From Rhodospirillales bacterium (lineage in GTDB: Bacteria; Pseudomonadota; Gammaproteobacteria; Nevskiales; Nevskiaceae), in the NCBI GenBank assembly GCA_903970615.1, contig CAJCJH010000043.1, positions 1 to 64,000 of the forward strand: 64,000 bases of DNA, given 5' to 3'. The notes beneath the pieces were generated by a model. That model worked only from the letters and a program-made list of their open reading frames with translations, was not told the DNA's origin and ran no database searches. Position numbers and translations under genes: made by a program. Each line of letters starts with the position of its first letter. The first letter of the stretch is position 1. Below are positions 46,641 through 54,458 of this stretch, piece by piece.

Positions 46641-46965
46641 TAGGCGCTTGAAGCGGAGGAATTGCAGTTCGACACTAATCAAGGCTGTGGTCTATTACCC
46701 GGAAGAGGGGCGACCATCTGCCTGATCAGTATGAGCGTTCGATCTTGGCGCAGCATCGTCCGGCGAAAGCCGGCTTCGCGCACTGGCTTGTGAAATTGCG
46801 AACAGACACGAGCGAGATCGACTGTGAAGGCCGCTCGGCGTGAAAGATGAGCCGCCTGTCTTTTGGTAGTCGAAAGCTCATCCACAGCCCCTCGCCGCGG
46901 ATTACTCTTGGCGCAATCGAGTTTGCTTCACTCAAATCTGCCCAGCAGGGATGTGCAAAGTAATC
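46641..46965. other. Intergenic stretch with a tight CCGGC-GAAA-GCCGG hairpin, otherwise empty
   Basis: About 325 bases separate the MMPL gene from the TadG-like gene. The clearest element is CCGGC (46760-46764), GAAA, GCCGG (46769-46773), a 5-bp stem with a GNRA-type loop. This resembles the core of dispersed CCGGCGAAAGCCGG palindromes in many proteobacteria, but only one copy is seen here. Short open frames in the stretch look like noise. No convincing promoter for the TadG-like gene was found. Confidence 0.45.
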
Positions 46966-48981
46966 ATGAATCGCACGCCATGTCAGCAATTCCGGCATCG
47001 ATCGCCTGCGGCGTCTCGTCATCGACAGCGCGGCGTTGCGGCGGTCTTCAGCGCGATCGCCATCGTTGCGCTGTTTGCATCGCTGGCGTTGGCGATCGAT
47101 GTCGGGCAGTTGTTTTATGCCCAGCGTGATCTCGAAAAAGAAGCCTCGCTGGCGGCAATCACCGGCGCGCAATCCGCGAGTGGCTGCCGCGCCACTGCCG
47201 GAGTTCCGGCAAATCTGGCGGGCGTAACCGCTGCCGTCATCAATTCCATCGCCCTCAACTTGCCCACCGGCGCAGCCGCGCCGGCTGCAACCGCTGAACT
47301 GGGCTGGGTGAATGATTTCTCTGGCCAAACGCTCATCGGCATCAACAATTCAGCCGTCATTTTTGCATCGCCGAACGACGGCAAACGGCATTTCTTTGCA
47401 CTGTCTGGCACTGATCCCAATGTCAGCCCCAAGATCAATTCGGTCCGGGTTACGCTGACAAGGCCGCAGCCCGCGCTGCTGATTCCGTTTCTGAGCGCAC
47501 CCGGTGCAACACCGCAGCTGTCTGCTTCTGCCGTGGCCGAGCAGCAGGCGCTGGGCAGCTTCAACATCGGCACGACACTGGCTTCATTGAATACGGCGAA
47601 TGCGGGGTCAATCCCGGTGGGGCCGCTGTCGATCCCTATCGGTCCGCTGCTCTGCCAAACCAGCAGCGCGTGTCTCGCAAAGATCAACCTCACTGCGGCG
47701 GGTTTCCAGGGCTTGCTCAACACCAGCGTTTCACTGGGACAGATTGCCGAAGCGGTGGGTGTGACCGATCTCTCCAGCCTGCTGACCACATCGACCACGC
47801 TGCCCAGCATTCTCAACGGTCTGAGCCCGCTCATCGACGGTGCAACGGCTGGCACCGGTTCAATCGTTAGCGGCCTGCTCGCCGTGCCCGCCAGCGGCGC
47901 GGTGGATCTTGGCGACATCTTCAGCACCGTGGCCGGCAGCGATTTGAATGCCCCGGTTATCAACCTGTTCGATCTTCTTACCGCGCTGGCGGAAGATGCG
48001 ATAAAAAACTCGTCCGGAGGAATCGTTCCGATCACGCTGCCGGTAAATACGAATCTCAACGCGGTGGCAACCGTCAACAGCTTCCTCAAGGTGGGCGCGC
48101 CCGCGCAACCGGGCGGCCTCGCACCCGCCGGTGTAGCGAAGGCCAGCACCGCGGAAATTACCCTGATGATCCGGATTCAGGCCGGCAGCTTGTTGTCCGG
48201 TTTGACATCGGCGATCAACGGCCTGCTGAGCGGACTGCTCGGCAATCTGCTGGGCATCACCGTGACGACGGTGCAGCCGCCGCTCAACATCGGCATCGAC
48301 GTTGGGGTTGCACCGGCATCCGCCACGCTCAATACCTTGCAGTGTCCGGACATGACTCTCGCTGCGCCTATCGCAAAGTTGAGCACCATCACCTCGATTG
48401 CGACGATCGCGGTCGGAACCTTCAGCAGTAGTGCGCTCACTGCACCCGTCAGCCAGGTGGGCTCGATTCCATTGGCGACCGTGAAGATCAACAATATTCT
48501 TCTAGGCAGCGACACTGAAACCCTGTCGCTGGCGTTCACCTCGGCAGGCATAGGCACCACCAGCGCAATTGCGCTGGCACCGGTGACGCAGTTCCATTCC
48601 GCTGTGCAGGAAAACGGTGATCCGCTGAGTTCGCTCACTTACGTTGCGAACGGCTTTGCCGAAGCTCCGGTTATAGACAACCCGCAGACCGTCGGTTCGC
48701 CGGTGAATCTTGCCCTCAGCGTAGGTCTGAACGCCTCGTCGCCCGATAACGGCAAGGGGCTGAGCGCACTGGGTTTGTCTACGGTAAACAACCTGGTGAG
48801 CGGCCTGCTGTCCGGCGTGCTTGCGCCATTGGTGACCGGCATCAACACGCTGGCATCGACCGTGATCAATCCGCTGCTGGCAGAGCTGGGCATCCAGGCC
48901 GGCGCGTCCACGGTAACGATGAATTCCGTCGTCACCGGTGCGCCGGTGGTGGTGGTCACCAGCCAGGTGCCGGTGCCTTAA
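46966..48981 (+). CDS. TadG-like pilus-assembly protein
   Basis: The product (671 aa from the ATG at 46966; an ATG at 46951 is also possible) has a basic N-terminus with RHRQRGVAAVFSAIAIVALF. A single span (about 32-50) is followed by DVGQLFYAQRDLEKEASLAAITGA. This is the TadG-like N-terminal domain (PF13400 type), with a type III-signal-like G|V processing region possible. The rest is a long Gly/Ala/Ser/Thr/Leu-rich extracytoplasmic region with few charged residues (SAINGLLSGLLGNLLGI). It is far larger than TadE/TadF pseudopilins. Two minus-strand genes separate it from the main tad cluster. Confidence 0.82.
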   Translation: MNRTPCQQFRHRSPAASRHRQRGVAAVFSAIAIVALFASLALAIDVGQLFYAQRDLEKEASLAAITGAQSASGCRATAGVPANLAGVTAAVINSIALNLPTGAAAPAATAELGWVNDFSGQTLIGINNSAVIFASPNDGKRHFFALSGTDPNVSPKINSVRVTLTRPQPALLIPFLSAPGATPQLSASAVAEQQALGSFNIGTTLASLNTANAGSIPVGPLSIPIGPLLCQTSSACLAKINLTAAGFQGLLNTSVSLGQIAEAVGVTDLSSLLTTSTTLPSILNGLSPLIDGATAGTGSIVSGLLAVPASGAVDLGDIFSTVAGSDLNAPVINLFDLLTALAEDAIKNSSGGIVPITLPVNTNLNAVATVNSFLKVGAPAQPGGLAPAGVAKASTAEITLMIRIQAGSLLSGLTSAINGLLSGLLGNLLGITVTTVQPPLNIGIDVGVAPASATLNTLQCPDMTLAAPIAKLSTITSIATIAVGTFSSSALTAPVSQVGSIPLATVKINNILLGSDTETLSLAFTSAGIGTTSAIALAPVTQFHSAVQENGDPLSSLTYVANGFAEAPVIDNPQTVGSPVNLALSVGLNASSPDNGKGLSALGLSTVNNLVSGLLSGVLAPLVTGINTLASTVINPLLAELGIQAGASTVTMNSVVTGAPVVVVTSQVPVP

Positions 48982-49060
48982 GCCATGCGATGCATCGCCT
49001 GACGGCCGACTTGCCGTCGCGCGTTATGTATGAGGAAAAAATCCCGCCCGGCGGTTCCGG

Positions 49061-49741
49061 TCAGGCAATTCCCGGCAGCCAGCGCCAGCGAACGCGCCGC
49101 AAGTAATCGCGGTAAGCCGGGTCGGCGGCGAGAAATCTTTCTTCCACGCCGCTTTTAATCATGAACCAGAAGCAGCCGAGCGCAGCTTGCAGCGCGTTGA
49201 CGAGGCTGAAGGAACTCAGCACGAACGCGAAATAGGTGATGAAGATGGAGGTGTAAATCGGATGCCGCACATAGGCGTACGCGCCACGCATCACCAGCTC
49301 GCGCTGAGCGGGTACGAAACCGATATTGCGCCCGAGGCTCAATCGCGCCCAGGCCGCGATGGCGAGGCTCAGGAAGATCAGGCTGTAGATCATCCAGTTT
49401 GCGGCGATTGCGGTGCCCGGCTCGACCACGCCGATCGAAATAAAAGTCCAGTAAGTCGCTACGAAGGCCAGCAGCCAATAGCCCGGATTCACCGTCACCC
49501 GCTGCGGCTTGCGGCGGAAGAACATCGGTACGATCTGCAACAGCATTTGCACGATCAAGGCCGCTGTCGGCAGGCTGAAATGGCCGGCTTTGATCTTGAT
49601 GGTGATGATGAAAATGAATGGCAAGCAGGCGATCATCGCAATCAGCCGATCGGCCAGCGGGCTGGTCAGCGAAGCCACAAAACGCTGCCACGGTGTCGCC
49701 GCGATTTCCGCGACCGGCTCCCGTTCCACGTCGATATCCAT
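49061..49741 (-). CDS. Isoprenylcysteine methyltransferase-like membrane protein (ICMT/PEMT fold)
   Basis: The 226-aa protein has about five membrane spans. The C-terminal block RGAYAYVRHPIYTS, then EERFLAADPAYRDYLRRVRW, is the signature of the ICMT/phospholipid methyltransferase superfamily, with the RHPxY and EE motifs for cofactor and substrate binding. Its bacterial substrates are mostly unknown. The ATG overlaps the apaH stop by one base (TAATG), so the two genes form an operon on the strand opposite to the tad genes. Confidence 0.85.
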   Translation of the reverse strand: MDIDVEREPVAEIAATPWQRFVASLTSPLADRLIAMIACLPFIFIITIKIKAGHFSLPTAALIVQMLLQIVPMFFRRKPQRVTVNPGYWLLAFVATYWTFISIGVVEPGTAIAANWMIYSLIFLSLAIAAWARLSLGRNIGFVPAQRELVMRGAYAYVRHPIYTSIFITYFAFVLSSFSLVNALQAALGCFWFMIKSGVEERFLAADPAYRDYLRRVRWRWLPGIA

Positions 49742-50577
49742 TATTCCCCGTTCCCTGTTTTTGAATATTCATCGCACGCCACCGAATGCAGTTCGCCGTC
49801 GTCGATGTTTAAGGCTGTCAGCCGGCCGCCCCAGACACAGCCGCTGTCGATCCCGTAAACATGATGCTCTGGCCAGCTCACTTTGCCCAGTGTCGACCAA
49901 TGTCCGAAAATAATCCTGAAGTCACTGGAGCGGCGCGCCGGCAGCATGAACCACGGTAGCAAACCGGCCGGCTGGCTGCCGGGCTGGCCTTTCGGTTCGG
50001 CGGCAATGCGGCCCTGAGCATCGCAATAACGCAGGCGCGTGAAGCAGTTGATGATGAATCGCAGCCGCGCAAAACCGCTCAGCGATTCATCCCAAAGCGA
50101 AGGTTCGTCGCCATACATCTGCACCAGCAGTTCGCGGTAGCCGTGGCCACGCAAGGCCGTTTCCGCGTCGCGCGCGTGCTGGCGCGCCTGCGCCATCGTC
50201 CATTGCGGCGGCAGGCCGGCGTGCAACATGGCAATACCGCGGCCAGCGTCTTCCACCAGCAAGGGCTGCTGCCGCAGCCAGCCGAGCAATTCATCGCAAT
50301 CGTCGGCGTTCAGAATGTCGTTCAGTGTATCGCGTCGGCCCTGGCGGCGGCCGTTCGCCACTGCCAGCAAATGCAGATCGTGATTGCCGAGCACCACGCG
50401 GGCCTTGTCTCCGAGCGAACGCACGAAGCGCAGCACCGCCGCGGATTGCGGCCCACGATTCACAAGATCGCCGGCAAACCACAATTGATCGCTCGCCGTA
50501 TCGAAGTGAACCTGATCCAGCAGCCGCAGCAGCGGATCGAGGCAGCCTTGCAGATCGCCAATCGCGTAAGTGGTCAT
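49741..50577 (-). CDS. apaH: Diadenosine tetraphosphatase ApaH
   Basis: ApaH hydrolyses Ap4A to two ADP and removes Np4 caps from RNA. The 278-aa product starts MTTYAIGDLQGCLDPLLRLL, with the metallophosphatase motifs GDLQGC, FAGDLVNRGP and VLGNHDLHLL. Later comes IFGHWSTLGK with the conserved GHW. Length is normal (280 aa in E. coli). In E. coli apaH follows rsmA-apaG; here rsmA lies about 9 kb away and apaG is not seen. Confidence 0.95.
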   Translation of the reverse strand: MTTYAIGDLQGCLDPLLRLLDQVHFDTASDQLWFAGDLVNRGPQSAAVLRFVRSLGDKARVVLGNHDLHLLAVANGRRQGRRDTLNDILNADDCDELLGWLRQQPLLVEDAGRGIAMLHAGLPPQWTMAQARQHARDAETALRGHGYRELLVQMYGDEPSLWDESLSGFARLRFIINCFTRLRYCDAQGRIAAEPKGQPGSQPAGLLPWFMLPARRSSDFRIIFGHWSTLGKVSWPEHHVYGIDSGCVWGGRLTALNIDDGELHSVACDEYSKTGNGE

Positions 50578-50683
50578 CGGCTGTTATTCGTGCCGCGCGG
50601 ATTTGTTGAATAATGACGATGGGATTGATGATTCAGGTCTTGGCAAAGCCGATGAGCGGTAGCACACACCGCCCTGAATTACT

Positions 50684-50712
50684 TTGACAGGAATCGGCCG
50701 TGCGCAAATACT
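50684..50712 (+). promoter_or_regulatory. Sigma-70-like promoter of the flp-tad operon
   Basis: A perfect -35 (TTGACA, 50684-50689), a 17-base spacer and AATACT (50707-50712, four of six matches) lie upstream of the Flp pilin gene. They would give a leader of about 40 bases. This is the strongest promoter-like match seen in the window and suits a highly expressed pilin. Confidence 0.6.
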
Positions 50713-50758
50713 GGCTGCGGGTCGAGAGGACTCGTAAATCACTTACTGGAGCACTCAC

Positions 50759-50929
50759 ATGATGAACAAATTCGTTGCATTTCTGAAGGATGAAGAAGGC
50801 GCCACCGCAGTTGAGTATGGCCTGATTATCGGTCTTATCGCTGCCGTTATTGTTGTAATCGTCAGCACCTTGGGTGGGCAAGTTAATTCCAGTTTTAATA
50901 AGGTATCAACTCAGCTTCCTGCTGGTTAA
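50759..50929 (+). CDS. flp: Flp/Fap-type pilin subunit
   Basis: This 56-codon gene encodes the structural subunit of the Tad (type IVc) pilus. GGAG lies 9 bases before the ATG. The product starts MMNKFVAFLKDEEG, then ATAVEYGLIIGLIAAVIVVIV. The prepilin peptidase site is expected after Gly14, leaving Glu at +5 and Tyr at +6, the Flp signature needed for assembly. The hydrophobic core is residues 21-36 and the mature protein about 42 residues. Only one flp copy is present. The start of the peptidase gene tadV lies just after the stop. Confidence 0.92.
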   Translation: MMNKFVAFLKDEEGATAVEYGLIIGLIAAVIVVIVSTLGGQVNSSFNKVSTQLPAG

Positions 50930-50931
50930 CA

Positions 50932-50954
50932 GTCCGGAAGAGGAAGTGCCGGAC
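50932..50954 (+). promoter_or_regulatory. Hairpin around the likely tadV start
   Basis: GTCCGG (50932-50937) and CCGGAC (50949-50954) are perfect complements. The 11-base loop AAGAGGAAGTG contains the GAGG ribosome-site-like bases and the GTG that best fits as the tadV start. Folding could limit peptidase translation relative to pilin, or stabilise the flp message end. No U-run follows, so an intrinsic terminator is unlikely. Confidence 0.4.
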
Positions 50955-51401
50955 GAGTTTATTGCGAGTGTATTAACGGCCTGGGCACTCGCCGTCGCCA
51001 TCTTCGACTGGCGGCGGCGGCGGGTTCCCAACCCGGCACTTGTTCTGGTTGCGGTACCCGCGGTTCTGGCGCTGGTGTTTTATCGAAAAGGTTTGCTGGG
51101 TGCGGGTGTTGTCGAAAGTCTGATCGGGTTTGCGTTCGGGGCCGTCATTTTATTGCCCGGATATTTGAGTAAACAGGTCGGCGCTGGAGATGTAAAGCTG
51201 GCTGCGCTGCTGGGCCTGCTGCTCGGCATCAAAAGCGCGCTGGTGGCCATGCTGGCCGCAGGCATCGTGATCGGACTGATGGCGGTCATCGCAAAAGTCC
51301 GGTTCCGCAAGGATAAAAATTCCGGCTATCGGTTGCCGGGAGCAGTGGCACTGGTGGCAGGGTTCGAATGGTCCTTGTGGTATGGCATGGCGATGCAATG
51401 A
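50946..51401 (+). CDS. tadV: Prepilin peptidase TadV/CpaA (A24 family)
   Basis: TadV cleaves Flp prepilin and the TadE-like pseudopilin in the inner membrane. The GTG at 50946 gives 151 aa starting (M)PDEFIASVLTAWALAVAIFDW, as in the family. An earlier in-frame GTG at 50874 lies inside flp with no ribosome site. The two catalytic Asp residues are visible in IFDWRRRRVPN and QVGAGDVKLAALLG. Four or more spans follow. The domain is the short peptidase form without the N-methylase part. The start choice is uncertain because GAGG is only 2 bases from the GTG. Confidence 0.87.
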   Translation: MPDEFIASVLTAWALAVAIFDWRRRRVPNPALVLVAVPAVLALVFYRKGLLGAGVVESLIGFAFGAVILLPGYLSKQVGAGDVKLAALLGLLLGIKSALVAMLAAGIVIGLMAVIAKVRFRKDKNSGYRLPGAVALVAGFEWSLWYGMAMQ

Positions 51402-51413
51402 AGGTGTGAGCCA

Positions 51414-51905
51414 ATGAACATGACTGCTGAATCGAGCAAAACGAAACCGCACTGCAAGCAAGCCGGCGCAACCGCCGTCGAGATGGCGCTGTTGTTCCCG
51501 CTTTTGTTCGCCGTTCTTTATGGAACCATTGTCTACGGCTATGCGTTTTTCATTCAACAGGAGATCAACTTTGCGGCAGAGCAGGGCGCGCGCGCGGCGG
51601 TAGCCTTCGTTAACCCGACGGGCGTAATCACTGACGCTAACCGTTGCACATCGGCGGCCACGCCTGCGGTGTTGACGGCGTTGTCGGCAATGTCTGCCAA
51701 CGAACTCTCCTTTTTGGGAACGCCCGCTTGCACTTCAACGACCTTTACCAATCCGGCGCCGGCAATCCCGCCGACGCAGACGGAATTCAAGGTTACGGTG
51801 ACATTCAATTTTCTCGGTATGCTGCCGGCGATCACACTGCCGGGCATCGGCAATATTCCCATCCTGCCACCTCTGCTGACAGCGACGGCGACGGTGCTGG
51901 AATAG
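51414..51905 (+). CDS. tadE: TadE-like pseudopilin
   Basis: The 163-aa product has a short basic leader, then QAGATAVEMALLFPLLFAVLYG. The prepilin-type site falls before ATAVE, with Glu at +5, and a hydrophobic segment follows. This is the TadE-like family of pseudopilins processed by TadV and needed for Flp pilus assembly. The remaining extracytoplasmic part has two Cys (RCTSAA, PACTST) that may bond. It lies 12 bases after tadV and about 66 bases before cpaB. Confidence 0.88.
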   Translation: MNMTAESSKTKPHCKQAGATAVEMALLFPLLFAVLYGTIVYGYAFFIQQEINFAAEQGARAAVAFVNPTGVITDANRCTSAATPAVLTALSAMSANELSFLGTPACTSTTFTNPAPAIPPTQTEFKVTVTFNFLGMLPAITLPGIGNIPILPPLLTATATVLE

Positions 51906-51971
51906 CGACGGCAGGTAGATCGGCGGATAGTTTCCAAACGAAATTCAGACAAGCGCAGATGGGGAGCGGGA

Positions 51972-52937
51972 ATGAGCAGTAACGCAATCAAGATCATCGC
52001 CGGGGTATGTGGCGTGCTGGCGATCATCCTGGCGATCGTCAGCTACAAGATGAGCCGCAATTACGCGCAGACGGCCGCCGTGCCGGTGCAAGCTTCCACA
52101 CAGGTTCAAGGCCAGACCGCCGCAGTGCCGACCACGCTGGTGGTGGTGGCGACCAAGCCGCTGATTGCGGATCAACCGATCAGCAAGGATGCGGTGGCGC
52201 TGATTCCGGTGCAGGTGGCGCCGCAGGATTACTTTGCCAATGTCGACGACGTGGTGAATCGCACGCCGCTGATCGATGTCGATGCCGGTGCGCCGATCAC
52301 GCCTCGCTTCTTCAAGGAAGCCAACCAGCTCGCCAAACTGATTCCGGCGGGCGATCAGGCGTTGTCGCTGGAACTCAACGATGTGCTCGGCGTCGGCAAT
52401 TTCGTCAAGCCGGGCGATGTCGTCGATGTTCTGGTTTATCTGAAAAACGATACCAGCAACAAGATCGATCCGGCGCAGGCGCGCATCCTGCTGAAGGATG
52501 CGCTGGTGCTGGCTTACGACGAACACATCACCACGCCGATCAAGGATGACAAACAGGACGCTGCCGCTGCGGCGCGTGCGCAGCAGCAAGGCCGGCATCA
52601 GCGAACCATCGTTCTCGCCGTGCCGAAAGAGGATGTGACGCGCGTGATGCTCGGCGCCAGCCTCGGCGACTTGCGGCTGGCCTTGCATGGCGCGGAGCCG
52701 ATCGATATCGGCACGGTGGCAACCACTGCGGACACCTCGGCTTCAGGCGCCGACGCGCAAGCTGCGGCATTGCCCTTGAGTGACGACGCCAAGGCCAAGC
52801 TGGATGCCAGCAAGCCGACCGATAACGTCATCACTTCCGCAGAACTGGCGGCGGTGAAACCGAAGAAGAAGGATGGCACCGTGCCGGTCGGTATCCAGAT
52901 CTATCGTGCGGACAAGCGCGAAACGGTGTTCCCATGA
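51972..52937 (+). CDS. cpaB: Flp pilus assembly protein CpaB/RcpC
   Basis: The 321-aa product has an N-terminal membrane anchor (IIAGVCGVLAIILAIVSYKM, about 6-25). A periplasmic SAF-type domain follows (VVVATKPLIADQPISKDAVALI, in parts; GDQALSLELNDVLGVGNFVKPGD). The C-terminal part includes RTIVLAVPKEDVTRVMLGA. CpaB is thought to stabilise the secretin channel. Its ATG has GGAGCGGGA upstream. Its end overlaps the possible upstream start of cpaC. Confidence 0.92.
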   Translation: MSSNAIKIIAGVCGVLAIILAIVSYKMSRNYAQTAAVPVQASTQVQGQTAAVPTTLVVVATKPLIADQPISKDAVALIPVQVAPQDYFANVDDVVNRTPLIDVDAGAPITPRFFKEANQLAKLIPAGDQALSLELNDVLGVGNFVKPGDVVDVLVYLKNDTSNKIDPAQARILLKDALVLAYDEHITTPIKDDKQDAAAAARAQQQGRHQRTIVLAVPKEDVTRVMLGASLGDLRLALHGAEPIDIGTVATTADTSASGADAQAAALPLSDDAKAKLDASKPTDNVITSAELAAVKPKKKDGTVPVGIQIYRADKRETVFP

Positions 52938-53029
52938 ACCGCTGCAACGTGCTCGTTCGCCAGATGTTATCGAAAGTTTTCGTCAAGCCAGCACTCAGTC
53001 TGCACGCTAAGCAGTCAAAGGAATTGAAC

Positions 53030-54436
53030 ATGTACGGGCGCGCAGAAAGCAGCAGCATTGTGAGGTTGGCCCGCGCATTTTCGATGCGCCTCGTGTTGGC
53101 GCTGGGCGCGATCTGCGCCGCGCTGACGCTGCCGGCGATCGCCGCAACGACGGCGAGTGTGATCAATGTCGAAGTCGGTACGCAGAAGGTTTTGCGGCAG
53201 AATCATCCGGTCAGGCGGCTGGCGATCGGCGATCCGAAAACCGCCGATGTGAGCATCATCAACTCGCGTGAATTGCTGATTACCGGCAAAACGCTCGGCG
53301 TGACCAACCTGCTGATCTGGCCCGGCGATGGCGGCTCGCAGCCGACCGAATATCGCTTGCAGGTGGGTTACAGCAATCCGGGCGAGGCCAATCCCGATCT
53401 GGCGCAGGCGCGGATTACGCCGGGCTTGGGGATTGCCGGCAGCACACCGACCTTGCTCGCGCATCGTCAGGCGGAACTGGCTTCGATCCCGCCAGCGGGC
53501 TCCGGCTCGGCAAGCGACCGCGCCAGCAAGGTGATCGATACCAGCGTGGTGCCGCTGGAAACGCAGGTGCTGAGTCAGATCAAGATCGTCGAAGTGAACA
53601 AGACAAGCCTGCAGGAATATGGCTTTAACTTTTTGCGGCTGGGTACCAATGGTGCTCAAGGTATCACCGGGCCGGGTGCAACCAGTGGGTTAACTTCGTT
53701 CTCGAAAACCGCGGGCGTGGTCTCCAGCGCCACCGGCTTTTTGCCCATCGGCAGCGCCTTCAATTTTCTTTACGCCAACGACGGCTATCTTGGAGTGCTG
53801 AGTTTGCTGGAAACTCAGGGTCTCGCGCGCACCTTGGCGGAGCCGAGCCTGACGGCGCAAAGCGGCCAGACGGCTAGCTTCCTCGCCGGTGGCGAGTTTC
53901 CCGTTCCGGTGCCGCAGGGCGGCTCTGGTACCGGCACCACCATCACCATCCAGTACAAGGAATTCGGCGTGCGTTTGAGTTTGACGCCGACAGTGCTGTC
54001 CAACAATCGCATTCAGTTGAAGGTGGCACCGGAAGTCAGTGAACTGGACTACACCAACGGTGTGAGTATCGATGGCTTCGTCGTGCCGGGCCTGGATGTG
54101 CGGCGCACGGATACGACGGTCGAATTGGGCGACGGCGAGAGCTTCGTCATCAGCGGGCTGGTCAGCGAAGAACTCAAGAACAGTGTCAACAAGGTGCCTT
54201 GGCTCGGCGATCTGCCATACATCGGCGCGTTCTTCCGCCAGACCAGCATCAGCCGCGCAAACAAGGAATTGATCATGGTGGTGACGCCGCATCTGGCGCA
54301 TCCGCTGCGCCGCGATGTTGCTTTGCCAGCGCTGCCGGGGCAGACCATTCAGGATTATCGTCCCGGTTTTGCGCGGACCACATTCCTGGAAACCGGCGCG
54401 TTTGGACAAACCGACGATTCAGGCTACAGCCGCTGA
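53030..54436 (+). CDS. cpaC: Tad secretin CpaC/RcpA
   Basis: This is the outer-membrane secretin through which Flp pili pass. The ATG at 53030 has AAAGGAA 7 bases upstream and puts the signal peptide (LARAFSMRLVLALGAICAAL) at the N-terminus, giving 468 aa. The frame opens earlier, at 52934, overlapping cpaB in ATGA. An N-terminal pilus/BON-like domain (GTQKVLRQNHPVRRLAIGDPK) precedes the secretin domain. This contains LEVQ-like segments LVSEELKNSVNKVPWLGDLPYIGAFFR and MVVTPHLAHP, given here in parts. No lipobox is seen. Confidence 0.93.
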   Translation: MYGRAESSSIVRLARAFSMRLVLALGAICAALTLPAIAATTASVINVEVGTQKVLRQNHPVRRLAIGDPKTADVSIINSRELLITGKTLGVTNLLIWPGDGGSQPTEYRLQVGYSNPGEANPDLAQARITPGLGIAGSTPTLLAHRQAELASIPPAGSGSASDRASKVIDTSVVPLETQVLSQIKIVEVNKTSLQEYGFNFLRLGTNGAQGITGPGATSGLTSFSKTAGVVSSATGFLPIGSAFNFLYANDGYLGVLSLLETQGLARTLAEPSLTAQSGQTASFLAGGEFPVPVPQGGSGTGTTITIQYKEFGVRLSLTPTVLSNNRIQLKVAPEVSELDYTNGVSIDGFVVPGLDVRRTDTTVELGDGESFVISGLVSEELKNSVNKVPWLGDLPYIGAFFRQTSISRANKELIMVVTPHLAHPLRRDVALPALPGQTIQDYRPGFARTTFLETGAFGQTDDSGYSR

Positions 54437-54458
54437 TTCGCCGCGCTCGGGTATCGGA

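Noticed and set aside
46908-46927. Sigma-54-like TTGGC...TTTGCT upstream of the TadG-like gene
   Set aside because: The GG and GC elements are 13 bases apart instead of the required 10, so it does not fit a -24/-12 promoter.
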